In this document: one piece after another, positions 1 through 7,505 of the stretch
Position numbering within the stretch: position 1 is the stretch's first letter
How the letters are laid out: every line of letters starts with the position of its first letter
Assembly (NCBI GenBank): GCA_041497995.1
Contig: JBGQHM010000012.1
Coordinates: 1 to 40,689 of the forward strand
Direction: 5' to 3'
DNA from: DATKMS01 sp041497995
GTDB lineage: Bacteria > Desulfobacterota > Binatia > HRBIN30
Length of the DNA stretch: 40,689 nt
Notes under the pieces: model-generated
The model's database searches: none
What the model saw: the letters and a program-made list of their open reading frames with translations, nothing else
What the model was told of the DNA's origin: nothing
Program-made: the position numbers and the translations under genes

Positions 1-312
1 CCCCATGCACGGGCCCATCGACGGCTCGCGCAGCGCCACGCACACCGACTCACCGAGCCGGTGGAACGCATCACCCAAGCCGATGCTGGTCGTCGTCTTC
101 CCCTCCCCGGCCGGAGTCGGCGTGATCGCCGAAACGAGAATCAGTCGCGACGGTGCGCTACGCACGCGCGGACGCTCAAGCACCGGCAACGCGACCTTCG
201 CGATGTCAGGACCGTACATCCACAGGTCATCGGGCTGCAGTCCGAGCGTCGCCGCAACCTCAGCGATTGGACGTGGATGAACGGAACGGGCGATCTCGAC
301 GTTGGTCGGCAC
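1..312 (-). CDS. fhs: Formate-tetrahydrofolate ligase, N-terminal part (runs off the window)
   Basis: ATP-dependent ligation of formate to tetrahydrofolate, giving 10-formyl-THF for one-carbon metabolism (cytoplasmic). Translating the minus strand from a GTG at 312 gives 104 residues open to base 1. The start region matches the family ('VEIARSVHPRPIAEVAATLG'), the ATP-binding stretch is at about residues 60-80 ('SAITPTPAGEGKTTTSIGLG'), and 'ALREPSMGPCMG' follows near residue 93. Full proteins are about 550-560 residues, so only the first fifth is present. The GTG start is supported by AGGAGG four bases upstream. It begins only 20 bp after the stop of the Uma2 gene on the same strand, so the two may be co-transcribed. 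The family call is firm; nothing can be said about the missing part. Confidence 0.93.
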   Translation of the reverse strand, partial: MPTNVEIARSVHPRPIAEVAATLGLQPDDLWMYGPDIAKVALPVLERPRVRSAPSRLILVSAITPTPAGEGKTTTSIGLGDAFHRLGESVCVALREPSMGPCMG

Positions 313-332
313 GCGTCCTCCTCGTGCCGATC

Positions 333-923
333 TCAGAATGCGAAGACGTCTTCGACGGACAGATCGAGCTTCGGGAGCGGGCGCGACTTGATCTTGCCCG
401 CGCTGAACGTGCGCCCAGCGTCGTAGCCGCGCTTACCGAGGTGGAAGACTGTGACCCTGCGGCGCGGCGCATCGACGATCCAATACTCGTCAACGCCATT
501 GCGCTCGTAGACCTTCTTCTTCTCTGTCCGATCCCGCCGCGCGGTCGAACGCGAAAGCGTTTCAAGCGCCAAGGTGGGAACGATACGCAGGAACTGGCCT
601 TCAACGGGAGGCGGCCCGGCAGCGAAGCGCTTGCTCGTGATGAATGAGACGTCGGGTTCGACCGTGTCACCCGAGGGAAGGTCGTAGCCGGTGCTGGAGT
701 CGAGGACCATGCCCAGTTTGCGGCTACTCACTTGCTGATTCAACCGACAGCTCAGCGTCACTCCGACGCGGCCATGCGGCCATCCGGCGGGCGGGGTCAT
801 CACGATCCTTCCGTTGATCAGTTCGTAGTGATTGCTGTCCGACTGTGGCCGATCGTCGAGCCAGCGGCGGAACTCGTCCTGGGCGAAGTGCTCATCGGAA
901 CGGAAGGCGGTCTCTGCGGTCAT
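333..923 (-). CDS. Uma2-family (DUF820) restriction-endonuclease-fold protein
   Basis: The 196-residue product has the Uma2 layout: 'YELINGRIV' (E34), 'EPDVSFI' (D91), 'LALETL' (E121), a basic 'EKKKVYE' segment and the family signature 'GVDEYWIVDAPRRRV' near residues 143-157. These acidic and lysine positions form the PD-(D/E)XK-like site in the family, which is common and multicopy in cyanobacteria, Chloroflexi and Planctomycetes and has no settled biological role. The ATG at 923 was preferred because residues upstream of it (an open frame back to 1031) do not resemble the family. No clear ribosome-binding site precedes either start, but an AT-rich 'GCTATAGTG' lies about 15 bases upstream, which would suit a short or leaderless transcript. 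The fhs gene follows 20 bp downstream. Confidence 0.85.
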   Translation of the reverse strand: MTAETAFRSDEHFAQDEFRRWLDDRPQSDSNHYELINGRIVMTPPAGWPHGRVGVTLSCRLNQQVSSRKLGMVLDSSTGYDLPSGDTVEPDVSFITSKRFAAGPPPVEGQFLRIVPTLALETLSRSTARRDRTEKKKVYERNGVDEYWIVDAPRRRVTVFHLGKRGYDAGRTFSAGKIKSRPLPKLDLSVEDVFAF

Positions 924-1204
924 CGCGGTGCGCACTATAGCGCGCTCGCAAGCGGTCTGGAAAGCTGTGGTCGACGGAAACCTGGCAGTCAGGCCATCGA
1001 TTAGGCAGTTGTTGCGCACCACCAGCTTCACAGCTTGTCTCGTTCACACTGTTCTTGCGATCAATGAGTAGGTGTGGGTAGAGTGCGTCTCTCGAATCAC
1101 GATGGGGGCGGACGTAGAGGGATGGCCGTCGAGCAACAAAGCATTTGGACTGAGCAGATTGCGCCCAGCCGTCGGTTGAAGTCTACGGCGGCGCACGCCG
1201 GTGT

Positions 1205-1762
1205 TTGCTGCTGAATGCGGCGCAGGTCAAGCAGTCCGTCCTTCCCTCGGAGCGCATCGCGCGAGCGATCCTGCTGATTCGCGGGCAGAAGGTGATGCTG
1301 GATGCTGACCTCGCCAAGTTGGACGGCGTTGAGACGAGAGTGCTCAATCAAGCTGTGCGGCGCAATGCGCCGCGATTTCCTCCTGACTTCATGTTTCGGC
1401 TGGGGAGAGACGAGGTTGAACGCCTGAGGCAGGATCAAGGTGCTGTCCGTTTGAGATCACAATTTGGGATCTCAAAGCCGGGCCGAGGCGGACGGCGGTA
1501 CGCACCGCGTGCGTTCACCGAGCAGGGTGTGGCCATGCTATCAAGCGTACTCCGCAGTGAGCGTGCGGTTCGGGTGAACATCGAGATCATGCGCGCCTTC
1601 GTGAAGCTGCGTGAGCTGCTGGCGACGCACAAGGACCTGGCCCGAAAGCTGGAGGCGCTGGAGCGGAAGTATGACGCGCAGTTCAAGGTCGTCTTCGACG
1701 CGATCCGCCAGCTGATGGCACCGCCGGCGCCGAAGGCGAAGCGGATCGGATTTCGCGCATGA
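1205..1762 (+). CDS. ORF6N domain-containing DNA-binding protein
   Basis: The 185-residue protein carries the ORF6N domain: 'AILLIRGQKVMLDADLAKL', then 'GVETRVLNQAVRRNAPRFPP' and 'DFMFRL' at about residues 20-65, followed by the 'SKPGRGGRRYAPRAFTEQGV' and 'AMLSSVLRSERAVRVNIEIM' segments. ORF6N is a KilA-N-associated domain found in phage antirepressors and in stand-alone chromosomal copies; the copies are presumed DNA-binding but their targets are unknown. The C-terminal third (residues about 130-170) is a predicted charged helix, probably a coiled coil for self-association. The start is uncertain. TTG at 1205 gives a normal distance to the domain, but no good ribosome-binding site is visible. 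The gene stands alone, convergent with the lactonase-like gene. It is a likely phage-derived or mobile accessory gene. Confidence 0.83.
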   Translation: MLLNAAQVKQSVLPSERIARAILLIRGQKVMLDADLAKLDGVETRVLNQAVRRNAPRFPPDFMFRLGRDEVERLRQDQGAVRLRSQFGISKPGRGGRRYAPRAFTEQGVAMLSSVLRSERAVRVNIEIMRAFVKLRELLATHKDLARKLEALERKYDAQFKVVFDAIRQLMAPPAPKAKRIGFRA

Positions 1763-1934
1763 AGACGATAGTCATCCCGATGAAGAGGGAAAGGAAGGTG
1801 TGCCTTCGGCAGGTTTCTCGACGGCGGTTAGGCAGGTTCAGCGGTCCTACGCGGCCCGACGACCGCCGACGAATGATCCCGGGTCTCCTATTGCGTAGCA
1901 GCGCGCGATGTTCATCAGTGGTGGCAATTCCTCA

Positions 1935-2696
1935 CTATCCCACTTCCAGCGGCGCTTGCGGCACGGTCTCCCAGAACTCTGGATCGTGACCGAAGAAGAT
2001 GCGCGCGCCGGCGTCGCGCAATGCGCGGAGGCGCAGGAGGGATTGGCGCATCTCCTCTTCGTCATACACGACCGAAGGCAGATGCATGGCCTCGAGTGTC
2101 CGCCGCAGGTAGCAGGCATCGCCGGTGAGCACGACCTCACCGCTATCGAGCCGCACACGCAGCGACTGGTGCCCGGGGGTGTGGCCGTAGGTCGGCACGC
2201 AGACGACACGGCCGTCGCCAAACAAGTCGTGCTCACCATCAACTACCAACACGTCGTGCCCCGAATCGTAATCTTTGGGGTCGTAGAAGTTGCGGCGGAT
2301 GAGATCGGCATCGTGGCCGGCCTCCCACTCGGGGCGCTGCACAACGAGCTGCGCATTCGGAATGGTGGCGTTGCCGCCCGTGTGGTCGAAGTGCAGATGC
2401 GAGTTGATCAGGTAGCGGATCGTCCGTGGGGCAACGTCGAGCGCTTCCAGACGTGCCGCCACGTCTTCGCCCGCGCGGAACTCGACGTCGAACAAACGGG
2501 CCGCCAACCCCAAGCGGCCCTCGGGATCGGACTGCGTGGCGGGGTGCATGCCGCTATCAAACAGTACACGGCCGCGCGGATGGTCGATGAGAAAGGACGG
2601 CACCGGCACGCGCAAACGTCCGGGCTCACCGGCGAGGAAACCTGCCGTTGCTCCAGTCAGCCACCCACAGGTCATCGCAAAGAGACGCACGGCCAT
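1935..2696 (-). CDS. N-acyl-homoserine-lactonase-like metallo-beta-lactamase-fold hydrolase
   Basis: A dinuclear zinc hydrolase of the AiiA/AttM type; family members open the lactone ring of acyl-homoserine lactones, but the substrate here is not proven. The 253-residue protein has every metal ligand: 'HLHFDH' (H100, H102, D104, H105), H172 in 'YGHTPGHQS', D193 in 'TGDACY' and H237 in 'FGHDPE'. Y196 matches the catalytic tyrosine of AiiA. The N-terminus ('FAMTCGWLTG', 'VPVPSFLIDHPRG') is the standard start of the lactonase branch rather than a signal peptide, so the enzyme is cytoplasmic. AAGGAAGG sits six bases before the ATG. It is divergent from the DprE1-like gene. No LuxI or LuxR gene was seen in the window, so quorum quenching or general lactone hydrolysis are both possible. 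Confidence 0.88.
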   Translation of the reverse strand: MAVRLFAMTCGWLTGATAGFLAGEPGRLRVPVPSFLIDHPRGRVLFDSGMHPATQSDPEGRLGLAARLFDVEFRAGEDVAARLEALDVAPRTIRYLINSHLHFDHTGGNATIPNAQLVVQRPEWEAGHDADLIRRNFYDPKDYDSGHDVLVVDGEHDLFGDGRVVCVPTYGHTPGHQSLRVRLDSGEVVLTGDACYLRRTLEAMHLPSVVYDEEEMRQSLLRLRALRDAGARIFFGHDPEFWETVPQAPLEVG

Positions 2697-2757
2697 AGCC
2701 CCTTCCTTTCACCGAGGATCTGAGCAGCATCGCCACTTAGGCGCGATGGTCTCGCCG

Positions 2758-2785
2758 CGTCAAGACGGGAGCGTCAAGACGGGAG
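2758..2785. repeat. Perfect tandem duplication of a 14-bp unit
   Basis: The unit CGTCAAGACGGGAG occurs twice without a gap (2758-2771 and 2772-2785), inside the gap between the divergent lactonase-like and DprE1-like genes. It lies about 45 bp before the DprE1-like start. It could be a simple slippage product or a pair of regulator sites; nothing decides between them. Confidence 0.8.
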
Positions 2786-2831
2786 CAGTTGACTCCGCGC
2801 GTTTCGTCGGTCATCACAAGCGAGGTCGCTC

Positions 2832-4235
2832 ATGACACTCCGTGCCCTCCCCCGCCACTCCGTGCAACCCGAGATCCAAGTAGCGTCCGATGACGACGCC
2901 GCGGCCGTGGACTCGCGGGTGACGCCGCTCAGCGGCTGGGGTCGCTACCCGATTGTCGACGGACACGAGGCACTGTCCGAGGATCTCGAGCGTATCACCC
3001 GCGGAGCCGTGCTGACCCGGGGGCTCGGCCGTTCGTACGGCGACGCCTCGCTGCCTCCACCTGGCCAGCATCGCGTCGCCGGCTCGGTGCTCGCCGACCG
3101 TCTGCTCGCATTCGATCCAGACACGGGGATCGTGCGCGCCGAGGCGGGATGTCCGTTGTGGCGCCTGAACCGCATCTCCCTGCCGCGCGGTTTCTTCACC
3201 CCTGTGACGCCCGGCACACACTACGTGACACTGGGCGGCATGGTCGCGGCCGACGTGCACGGGAAGAGTCATCACGTCGACGGCTGCTTCGGCGAACACG
3301 TGACGCGGCTCAAGATGCGCGTCGCGGATGGACGTATCCTGGAGTGCTCAGACGACGTGGAACGCGAGCTGTTCCGCGCCACGCTCGGGGGGATGGGGTT
3401 GACCGGACACATCCTCGAAGTGGAGTTCCGTCTACGCCGCATCCCGACGCCGTGGATCTGGCAGGAGAGTGAACAGACACCGAACTTCGAAGCAACGCTC
3501 GAATGCCTGCGCGAGGGGAGCAAGCGCTGGCCGATGACGGTGTGCTGGGCCGACTTTCTGACGAGGGGTCCGCAGGCCGGTCGCGGACTCGTTATGTTGG
3601 GCCGCTGGGCCGAACCCAGCGAAGCGCTACCTGCAGCCCCGCGCTTCCGGCAGGCACCATCGGTCCCGCCCGTGTTTCCAAGCTGGGCACAGCCGTGGAT
3701 GCTTCGGGCCTTCAACTGGCTCATCTACATCAAGCACGGCAAGCGGGTGCATCGCGGCATCGTGCACCCCGAGACATTCTTCTATCCGCTCGACGTAGTT
3801 CGTAACTGGAACCGCCTGTACGGACCACGCGGATTCACACAGTATCAGTGCGTCCTGCCAACAGCCGGGGACAATAGCCGGCACCGCCGCTTCTTGGCGC
3901 GGCTGCATGAGCTGAACGCGCCGGTATTCCTGTGTGTCATCAAGGACTGCGGTCGAGAGGGCAAGGGCATGCTGTCGTTTCCGAAGGCCGGCGTGTCGTA
4001 CGCGCTCGACCTGCCGATTGCCGCCAACACGCAGGCGCTGGTCGACGCGCTCAACGAGTTCGTCATTACGGAAGGCGGCCGCATTTACCTGGCCAAGGAC
4101 GCGTTCACGCGCGCCGAGCACTTCCGAGCAATGGAGCCGCGACTCGACGCGTGGACGCAGGTGCGGCGCCGCTGGGATCCGCACGGCACGCTGCGCAGCG
4201 CGCAATCGATCCGCGTCTTCGGGGACGCACCGTGA
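2832..4235 (+). CDS. DprE1-like FAD-binding oxidoreductase (VAO/PCMH family)
   Basis: Resembles decaprenylphosphoryl-ribose 2'-oxidase DprE1, the flavoprotein that oxidises the ribose C2 in the DprE1/DprE2 epimerisation to polyprenyl-phosphoryl-arabinose. It is 467 residues long (DprE1 about 460). Residues 34-75 hold 'LSGWGRYP' and 'TRGLGRSYGDAS'. The FAD domain has 'TPVTPGTHYVTLGGMVAADV' followed by 'HGKSHHVDGCFGEHV' (about 123-158), which matches the DprE1 flavin site. The C-terminal 'GGRIYLAKDAFT' matches the DprE1 region that holds its active-site lysine. The cysteine hit by benzothiazinones in mycobacterial DprE1 appears as alanine here ('VSYALDLPI'). GAGG lies about six bases before the ATG. 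The SDR partner overlaps its stop codon, supporting the pair. The real sugar-lipid substrate is unknown; a more generic FAD-linked oxidase is the alternative. Confidence 0.85.
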   Translation: MTLRALPRHSVQPEIQVASDDDAAAVDSRVTPLSGWGRYPIVDGHEALSEDLERITRGAVLTRGLGRSYGDASLPPPGQHRVAGSVLADRLLAFDPDTGIVRAEAGCPLWRLNRISLPRGFFTPVTPGTHYVTLGGMVAADVHGKSHHVDGCFGEHVTRLKMRVADGRILECSDDVERELFRATLGGMGLTGHILEVEFRLRRIPTPWIWQESEQTPNFEATLECLREGSKRWPMTVCWADFLTRGPQAGRGLVMLGRWAEPSEALPAAPRFRQAPSVPPVFPSWAQPWMLRAFNWLIYIKHGKRVHRGIVHPETFFYPLDVVRNWNRLYGPRGFTQYQCVLPTAGDNSRHRRFLARLHELNAPVFLCVIKDCGREGKGMLSFPKAGVSYALDLPIAANTQALVDALNEFVITEGGRIYLAKDAFTRAEHFRAMEPRLDAWTQVRRRWDPHGTLRSAQSIRVFGDAP

Positions 4236-4969
4236 AGGTCGTCTTCCTCGGCGCCACGCGCGGCATGGGCAGGGCCTTGGCTCGCTTGATGGCGCAACGT
4301 GGCGACCGGATCTTCTTGCTCGGACGCGATCCGGAAGAGCTCGCGCGCAGCGCACAGGACTTGGAGGTCATCGCCGGCGGTGGCAAAGTCGATGCCGCGC
4401 TGTGCGATCTGTTGCAGCCGGACACCTTCGCGGGCGCCCTCGACCAAGCGGCGCGCGTGCTCGATGGCTTCGACACAGTGATCGTGACCGCCGGGCTATT
4501 TGCGACGCAGGAGCAGCTCGAAGACGACACTGCGCTGCGACAGGACCTGCTCACCGCCGACTTCACGAACACGATCCAGTTCTGCGAAGCGGCGCGACGG
4601 CGTCTGCTGGCGGCGGGCGGCGGCACGCTGGTCGTCTTCAGCTCGGTGGCCGGCGACCGCGGCCGCAAGCCGGTGATTCTGTACGGCGCCGCGAAGGCCG
4701 GGCTGTCGCACTACCTCGAAGGGCTGGACCACAAGTTCCGCGCGCAAGGCCTGCGGACGATCTGCGTGAAGCCGGGCTTCGTCAAGACCGGCATGACCGC
4801 CGGCCTCAAGCCGCCACCCTTTGCGGGTGAACCCGACGACGTCGCGCGCATCGTTCTCAAAGCGATCGACCGCGGATCGCCGGTAGTCTACGCCCCTGGC
4901 ATCTGGCGCTGGGTAATGTTGGTGATCCGCAGCCTGCCCCGCGCGGTGATGCGACGCATCGGGTTTTGA
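4232..4969 (+). CDS. DprE2-like short-chain dehydrogenase/reductase
   Basis: A Rossmann-fold SDR of 245 residues (DprE2 about 254). Visible motifs are the NAD(P)-binding 'LGATRGMGRALA' near residues 5-16, 'VTAGLF' near 88, the catalytic Ser region 'VVFSSVAGDRG', and the YxxxK pair in 'LYGAAKAGLSHYL'. The likely role is reduction of the keto intermediate made by the upstream FAD enzyme, completing a 2'-epimerisation on a lipid-linked pentose; this is inferred from DprE1/DprE2. The start is GTG at 4232, overlapping the upstream stop in GTGA, so translation is coupled. A longer open frame extends upstream to 3932 but lies wholly inside the FAD gene and shows no SDR homology. The C-terminal 'IWRWVMLVIRSLPRAVMRR' is amphipathic to hydrophobic and may touch the membrane, as expected for a lipid-linked substrate. 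Confidence 0.88.
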   Translation: MKVVFLGATRGMGRALARLMAQRGDRIFLLGRDPEELARSAQDLEVIAGGGKVDAALCDLLQPDTFAGALDQAARVLDGFDTVIVTAGLFATQEQLEDDTALRQDLLTADFTNTIQFCEAARRRLLAAGGGTLVVFSSVAGDRGRKPVILYGAAKAGLSHYLEGLDHKFRAQGLRTICVKPGFVKTGMTAGLKPPPFAGEPDDVARIVLKAIDRGSPVVYAPGIWRWVMLVIRSLPRAVMRRIGF

Positions 4970-5008
4970 GAGAACGTCCAGCGTAGCGGGAGCAGAACCT
5001 GCGCTCGT

Positions 5009-6022
5009 CTATTTCCGGAATGCCGGTACGATCGCGTTGGCCAGGTTGATCAACGACGCGGCAGCGACATCGCGCGGCATGTCCAGGGAGCCCGGCACGA
5101 CGCGCAAGAAGTCGAGACCGATGTCGGCGAGCTGACGAAAGCGCGGCAGTGTCCGCTCGGGCGGGCCGACGATGGCGAACCAGTCGACGAATTCGTCGCT
5201 CAAGCCGGCAGTGTGCGCCGCGCCGGCTCGCGTGTGCTCGCGCATGTCGTAGTGCACGCGCAGGTGGCGCGCGGCGTCACGCAGCGGCGCTGGAAGATTC
5301 TCCAGCTTGCTGCCCTTGAATGCGGAGAAGCGCGCGAAGGTCGCGGCCGTGCCACGCACGCCCTTTCGCCCCACCTCGACGTCGGGATGGATCACGGCGT
5401 TCACAAACGCCCCGTAGCGCAGCGCGCTCGGATCGCGTCCGGCAGCGCGGGCTGCGGAGCGGGCGTGATCGAGGACCTCTGTGAGATGGTCGGGATCGGC
5501 GCCGACGGCGAAGCAGATCCGGTCAGCGCGGCGCGCCGCCGCCTCGATCACCCGCCGGCCGGTCGCCGCCACCTCGACGGGCACCTTCGGCACCTTGGTG
5601 TAGCGCATCCATTCGAGGCGGCTCTCGAAGCCGTCGCGATCGACGACCTCGCCACTGAGGTAGCCTTGCACCATTTGCAAGTAGCGCTCGAAGCTCGCGA
5701 CCGGATCTTCATGCTTGCCGATGCGCTGCACCGACGAGTCGCCGCGACCGATGGCGAGCACGGCGCGTCCACCGCTCTCTACCTGCAGCGACAGCGCTGC
5801 TGATGCAGTCACTGCGGCATCGCGGGTCACCGAGTTGGTCACCCCCGGACCGAGCTGCAGCTTCGAGGTGGCCGCCGCCGCGAGCATCAACTGCCCCCAA
5901 ACCTCCGGCGCCAGGTTCTGACTGTCGGGGAACACCATGCTGGCCAAGCCGAGCCTTTCGACCATCTGCGCCGTTTGCGCCGTCTTGCCGAGTGGCGGAA
6001 ATAGGATGATGCCGATCTCCAT
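5009..6022 (-). CDS. LLM-class flavin-dependent oxidoreductase (luciferase-like, possibly F420-dependent)
   Basis: A TIM-barrel monooxygenase or reductase of the luciferase-like superfamily, 337 residues from the ATG at 6022. The barrel motifs are 'EIGIILFPP' (strand 1), 'LQLGPGVTNSVTRDAAVTAS' (about 70-90), 'GGRAVLAIGRGDSS', and 'VPVEVAATGRRVIEAAARRA' followed by 'DRICFAVGADP', which matches the mer/MsnO3-type branch that includes 5,10-methylenetetrahydromethanopterin reductase. Members use FMN or F420 and act on diverse substrates, so no substrate is assigned. The start is set by GGAGG four bases upstream; an open frame runs back to 6190 without similarity. It is convergent with the SDR gene and divergent from the beta-propeller gene, so probably monocistronic. 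Confidence 0.88.
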   Translation of the reverse strand: MEIGIILFPPLGKTAQTAQMVERLGLASMVFPDSQNLAPEVWGQLMLAAAATSKLQLGPGVTNSVTRDAAVTASAALSLQVESGGRAVLAIGRGDSSVQRIGKHEDPVASFERYLQMVQGYLSGEVVDRDGFESRLEWMRYTKVPKVPVEVAATGRRVIEAAARRADRICFAVGADPDHLTEVLDHARSAARAAGRDPSALRYGAFVNAVIHPDVEVGRKGVRGTAATFARFSAFKGSKLENLPAPLRDAARHLRVHYDMREHTRAGAAHTAGLSDEFVDWFAIVGPPERTLPRFRQLADIGLDFLRVVPGSLDMPRDVAAASLINLANAIVPAFRK

Positions 6023-6235
6023 CACGCCTCCAACTTGCAGCCCGTCAATGACCTCAAAAGCGCTTCGCGCGCAACCCCCCAGCGCGGAGACGATCAAAGA
6101 CACGTCCCGCTCCTCGAACATCCCAATAGAGTACATCACGGCTCTGAAAGTCTGAGCGCAGTGTGCGGTCGTCTCGATGACATTCGACATTGCACCGCAT
6201 CCGTGAGGCGCGATACGCTTGCGCCAGTGTCGCCA

Positions 6236-7450
6236 ATGTCAGGCAACGGTCGTATCGTTGGGGCCTTACTCGTTGCGTTCGTCTTTCTCGCAGCGGGTCC
6301 GCTACTGGCGTCGCAGGAGTGCGCGTATCTGACCGTCGCTGACACAATGGTCACTATCGACTCGACAGACAATTCCATCGCCACCCGCGTACCGTTCGGC
6401 CGGTACACTGCGGGCTCGATCGCTCTCACTCCGGATGGGAGCGTTGCCTTCGTGGGAACGGCAGACGGGCTCGCTGTCCTCGACACAGAAACGAATCGCG
6501 TCGTCGCGACGATCCCTCTCGGAATTTACAGCGCCGGACCAATTTCATTTTCGCCTGACGGCGCGACGGCGTACGCGACTGGGACCTACGAGTTCGGTGC
6601 CCCGGCGCGTGCTGCGGTGCTCTTTGTGATCGATGTCGGCACCCGCCAGGTGGTACACACGATTGAGCAAGCGGAGAATGCCGCCGTCAGTCCTGATGGG
6701 CGTACCGTGTACGCCGTCCGCACCGATGTGTGGCTCCAGTCGGCCGAACCGCCACGGCTCCTATTCATCGATGCCCGTACCGGCGACGTCACCGGCATAC
6801 TGCCGAACGTGCCGTATGCTCGCAAAATCGTCGTCACACCTGACAGCCGCAGCGCGTATCTCGGCAGCACCGGTTACCCCGACAGTCGAATTGTGCGCAT
6901 CGATGCAGTGACACGCACGCTCGCCGGCACGATTGACCTCGCGGGTGAGCTCACCGACCTCAGCCTCAGCAGCGACGGCACCATGGCTTACGCCACCACC
7001 TACAACACGGACATCGGCAACTTCGTGCTCTTCGATCTGCCCAGCGGCACCGAGGTCGGCAAGCTTGCGTTCGAAGGAGTTCCGGACGCGTTCGCTCTGA
7101 CGCGCGATCAGCGCCGCGCGTACATCCTTCTACGGCCGGACATTCGCCGACAAGAACCGGCGGTCGGCGTGATCGATGTCCCGGCGCGCACGGTCGCAGC
7201 AATGATTCCGCTGCGGGCTTGGGGAACGGCGATCGACATCGCGACGGTACCGCACGGGTGCAGCGCACCGGTTTGCGAAGGCGACTGCGACAGCAATGGA
7301 CAAGTCACGGTCGATGAAATTCTCGCGGGTGTTGCCATGAGTCTCGGAGAGGTGGGTGAGCTTTGCGCTGCCTACGCCGGCGATAGCGGTACGGTTTCAG
7401 TCGACGCGCTCGTTCGCGCCGTGGCTCACGCCTTGAACGGCTGCCCTTGA
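6236..7450 (+). CDS. Secreted YVTN-type beta-propeller protein with C-terminal dockerin/EF-hand-like tail
   Basis: The 404-residue protein starts with a Sec signal peptide (about residues 1-24, hydrophobic 'IVGALLVAFVFLAAG', probable cleavage after 'LLAS'). Residues about 25-340 form repeated YVTN/Lgp2-like blades with the recurring pattern 'ltPDGs.AyvgtadgLavlDt.TnrVvatIpLG'; at least six such repeats can be read. The last 55 residues hold two calcium-loop-like segments, 'DCDSNGQVTVDEI' and 'GDSGTVSVDALV', with paired cysteines, in the style of dockerin type I. In Binatia such tails are very common on secreted proteins, where they are not thought to belong to a cellulosome (family knowledge). 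The function is unknown; surface binding or scaffolding is a guess. GTG at 6227 is an alternative start. Confidence 0.82.
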   Translation: MSGNGRIVGALLVAFVFLAAGPLLASQECAYLTVADTMVTIDSTDNSIATRVPFGRYTAGSIALTPDGSVAFVGTADGLAVLDTETNRVVATIPLGIYSAGPISFSPDGATAYATGTYEFGAPARAAVLFVIDVGTRQVVHTIEQAENAAVSPDGRTVYAVRTDVWLQSAEPPRLLFIDARTGDVTGILPNVPYARKIVVTPDSRSAYLGSTGYPDSRIVRIDAVTRTLAGTIDLAGELTDLSLSSDGTMAYATTYNTDIGNFVLFDLPSGTEVGKLAFEGVPDAFALTRDQRRAYILLRPDIRRQEPAVGVIDVPARTVAAMIPLRAWGTAIDIATVPHGCSAPVCEGDCDSNGQVTVDEILAGVAMSLGEVGELCAAYAGDSGTVSVDALVRAVAHALNGCP

Positions 7451-7505
7451 AAGAGGCTCGCATGGCAGCGGCACATAGTGAGCCTGTACGGGCCGATCCC
7501 TTGCC

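Noticed and set aside
1759..1989. Small plus-strand frame after the ORF6N gene
   Set aside because: Overlaps the end of the lactonase-like gene on the other strand and has no recognisable content.
3932..4231. N-terminal extension of the SDR reading frame
   Set aside because: It overlaps the DprE1-like gene in another frame, shows no SDR similarity, and the GTG at 4232 gives a normal SDR start overlapping the upstream stop codon.
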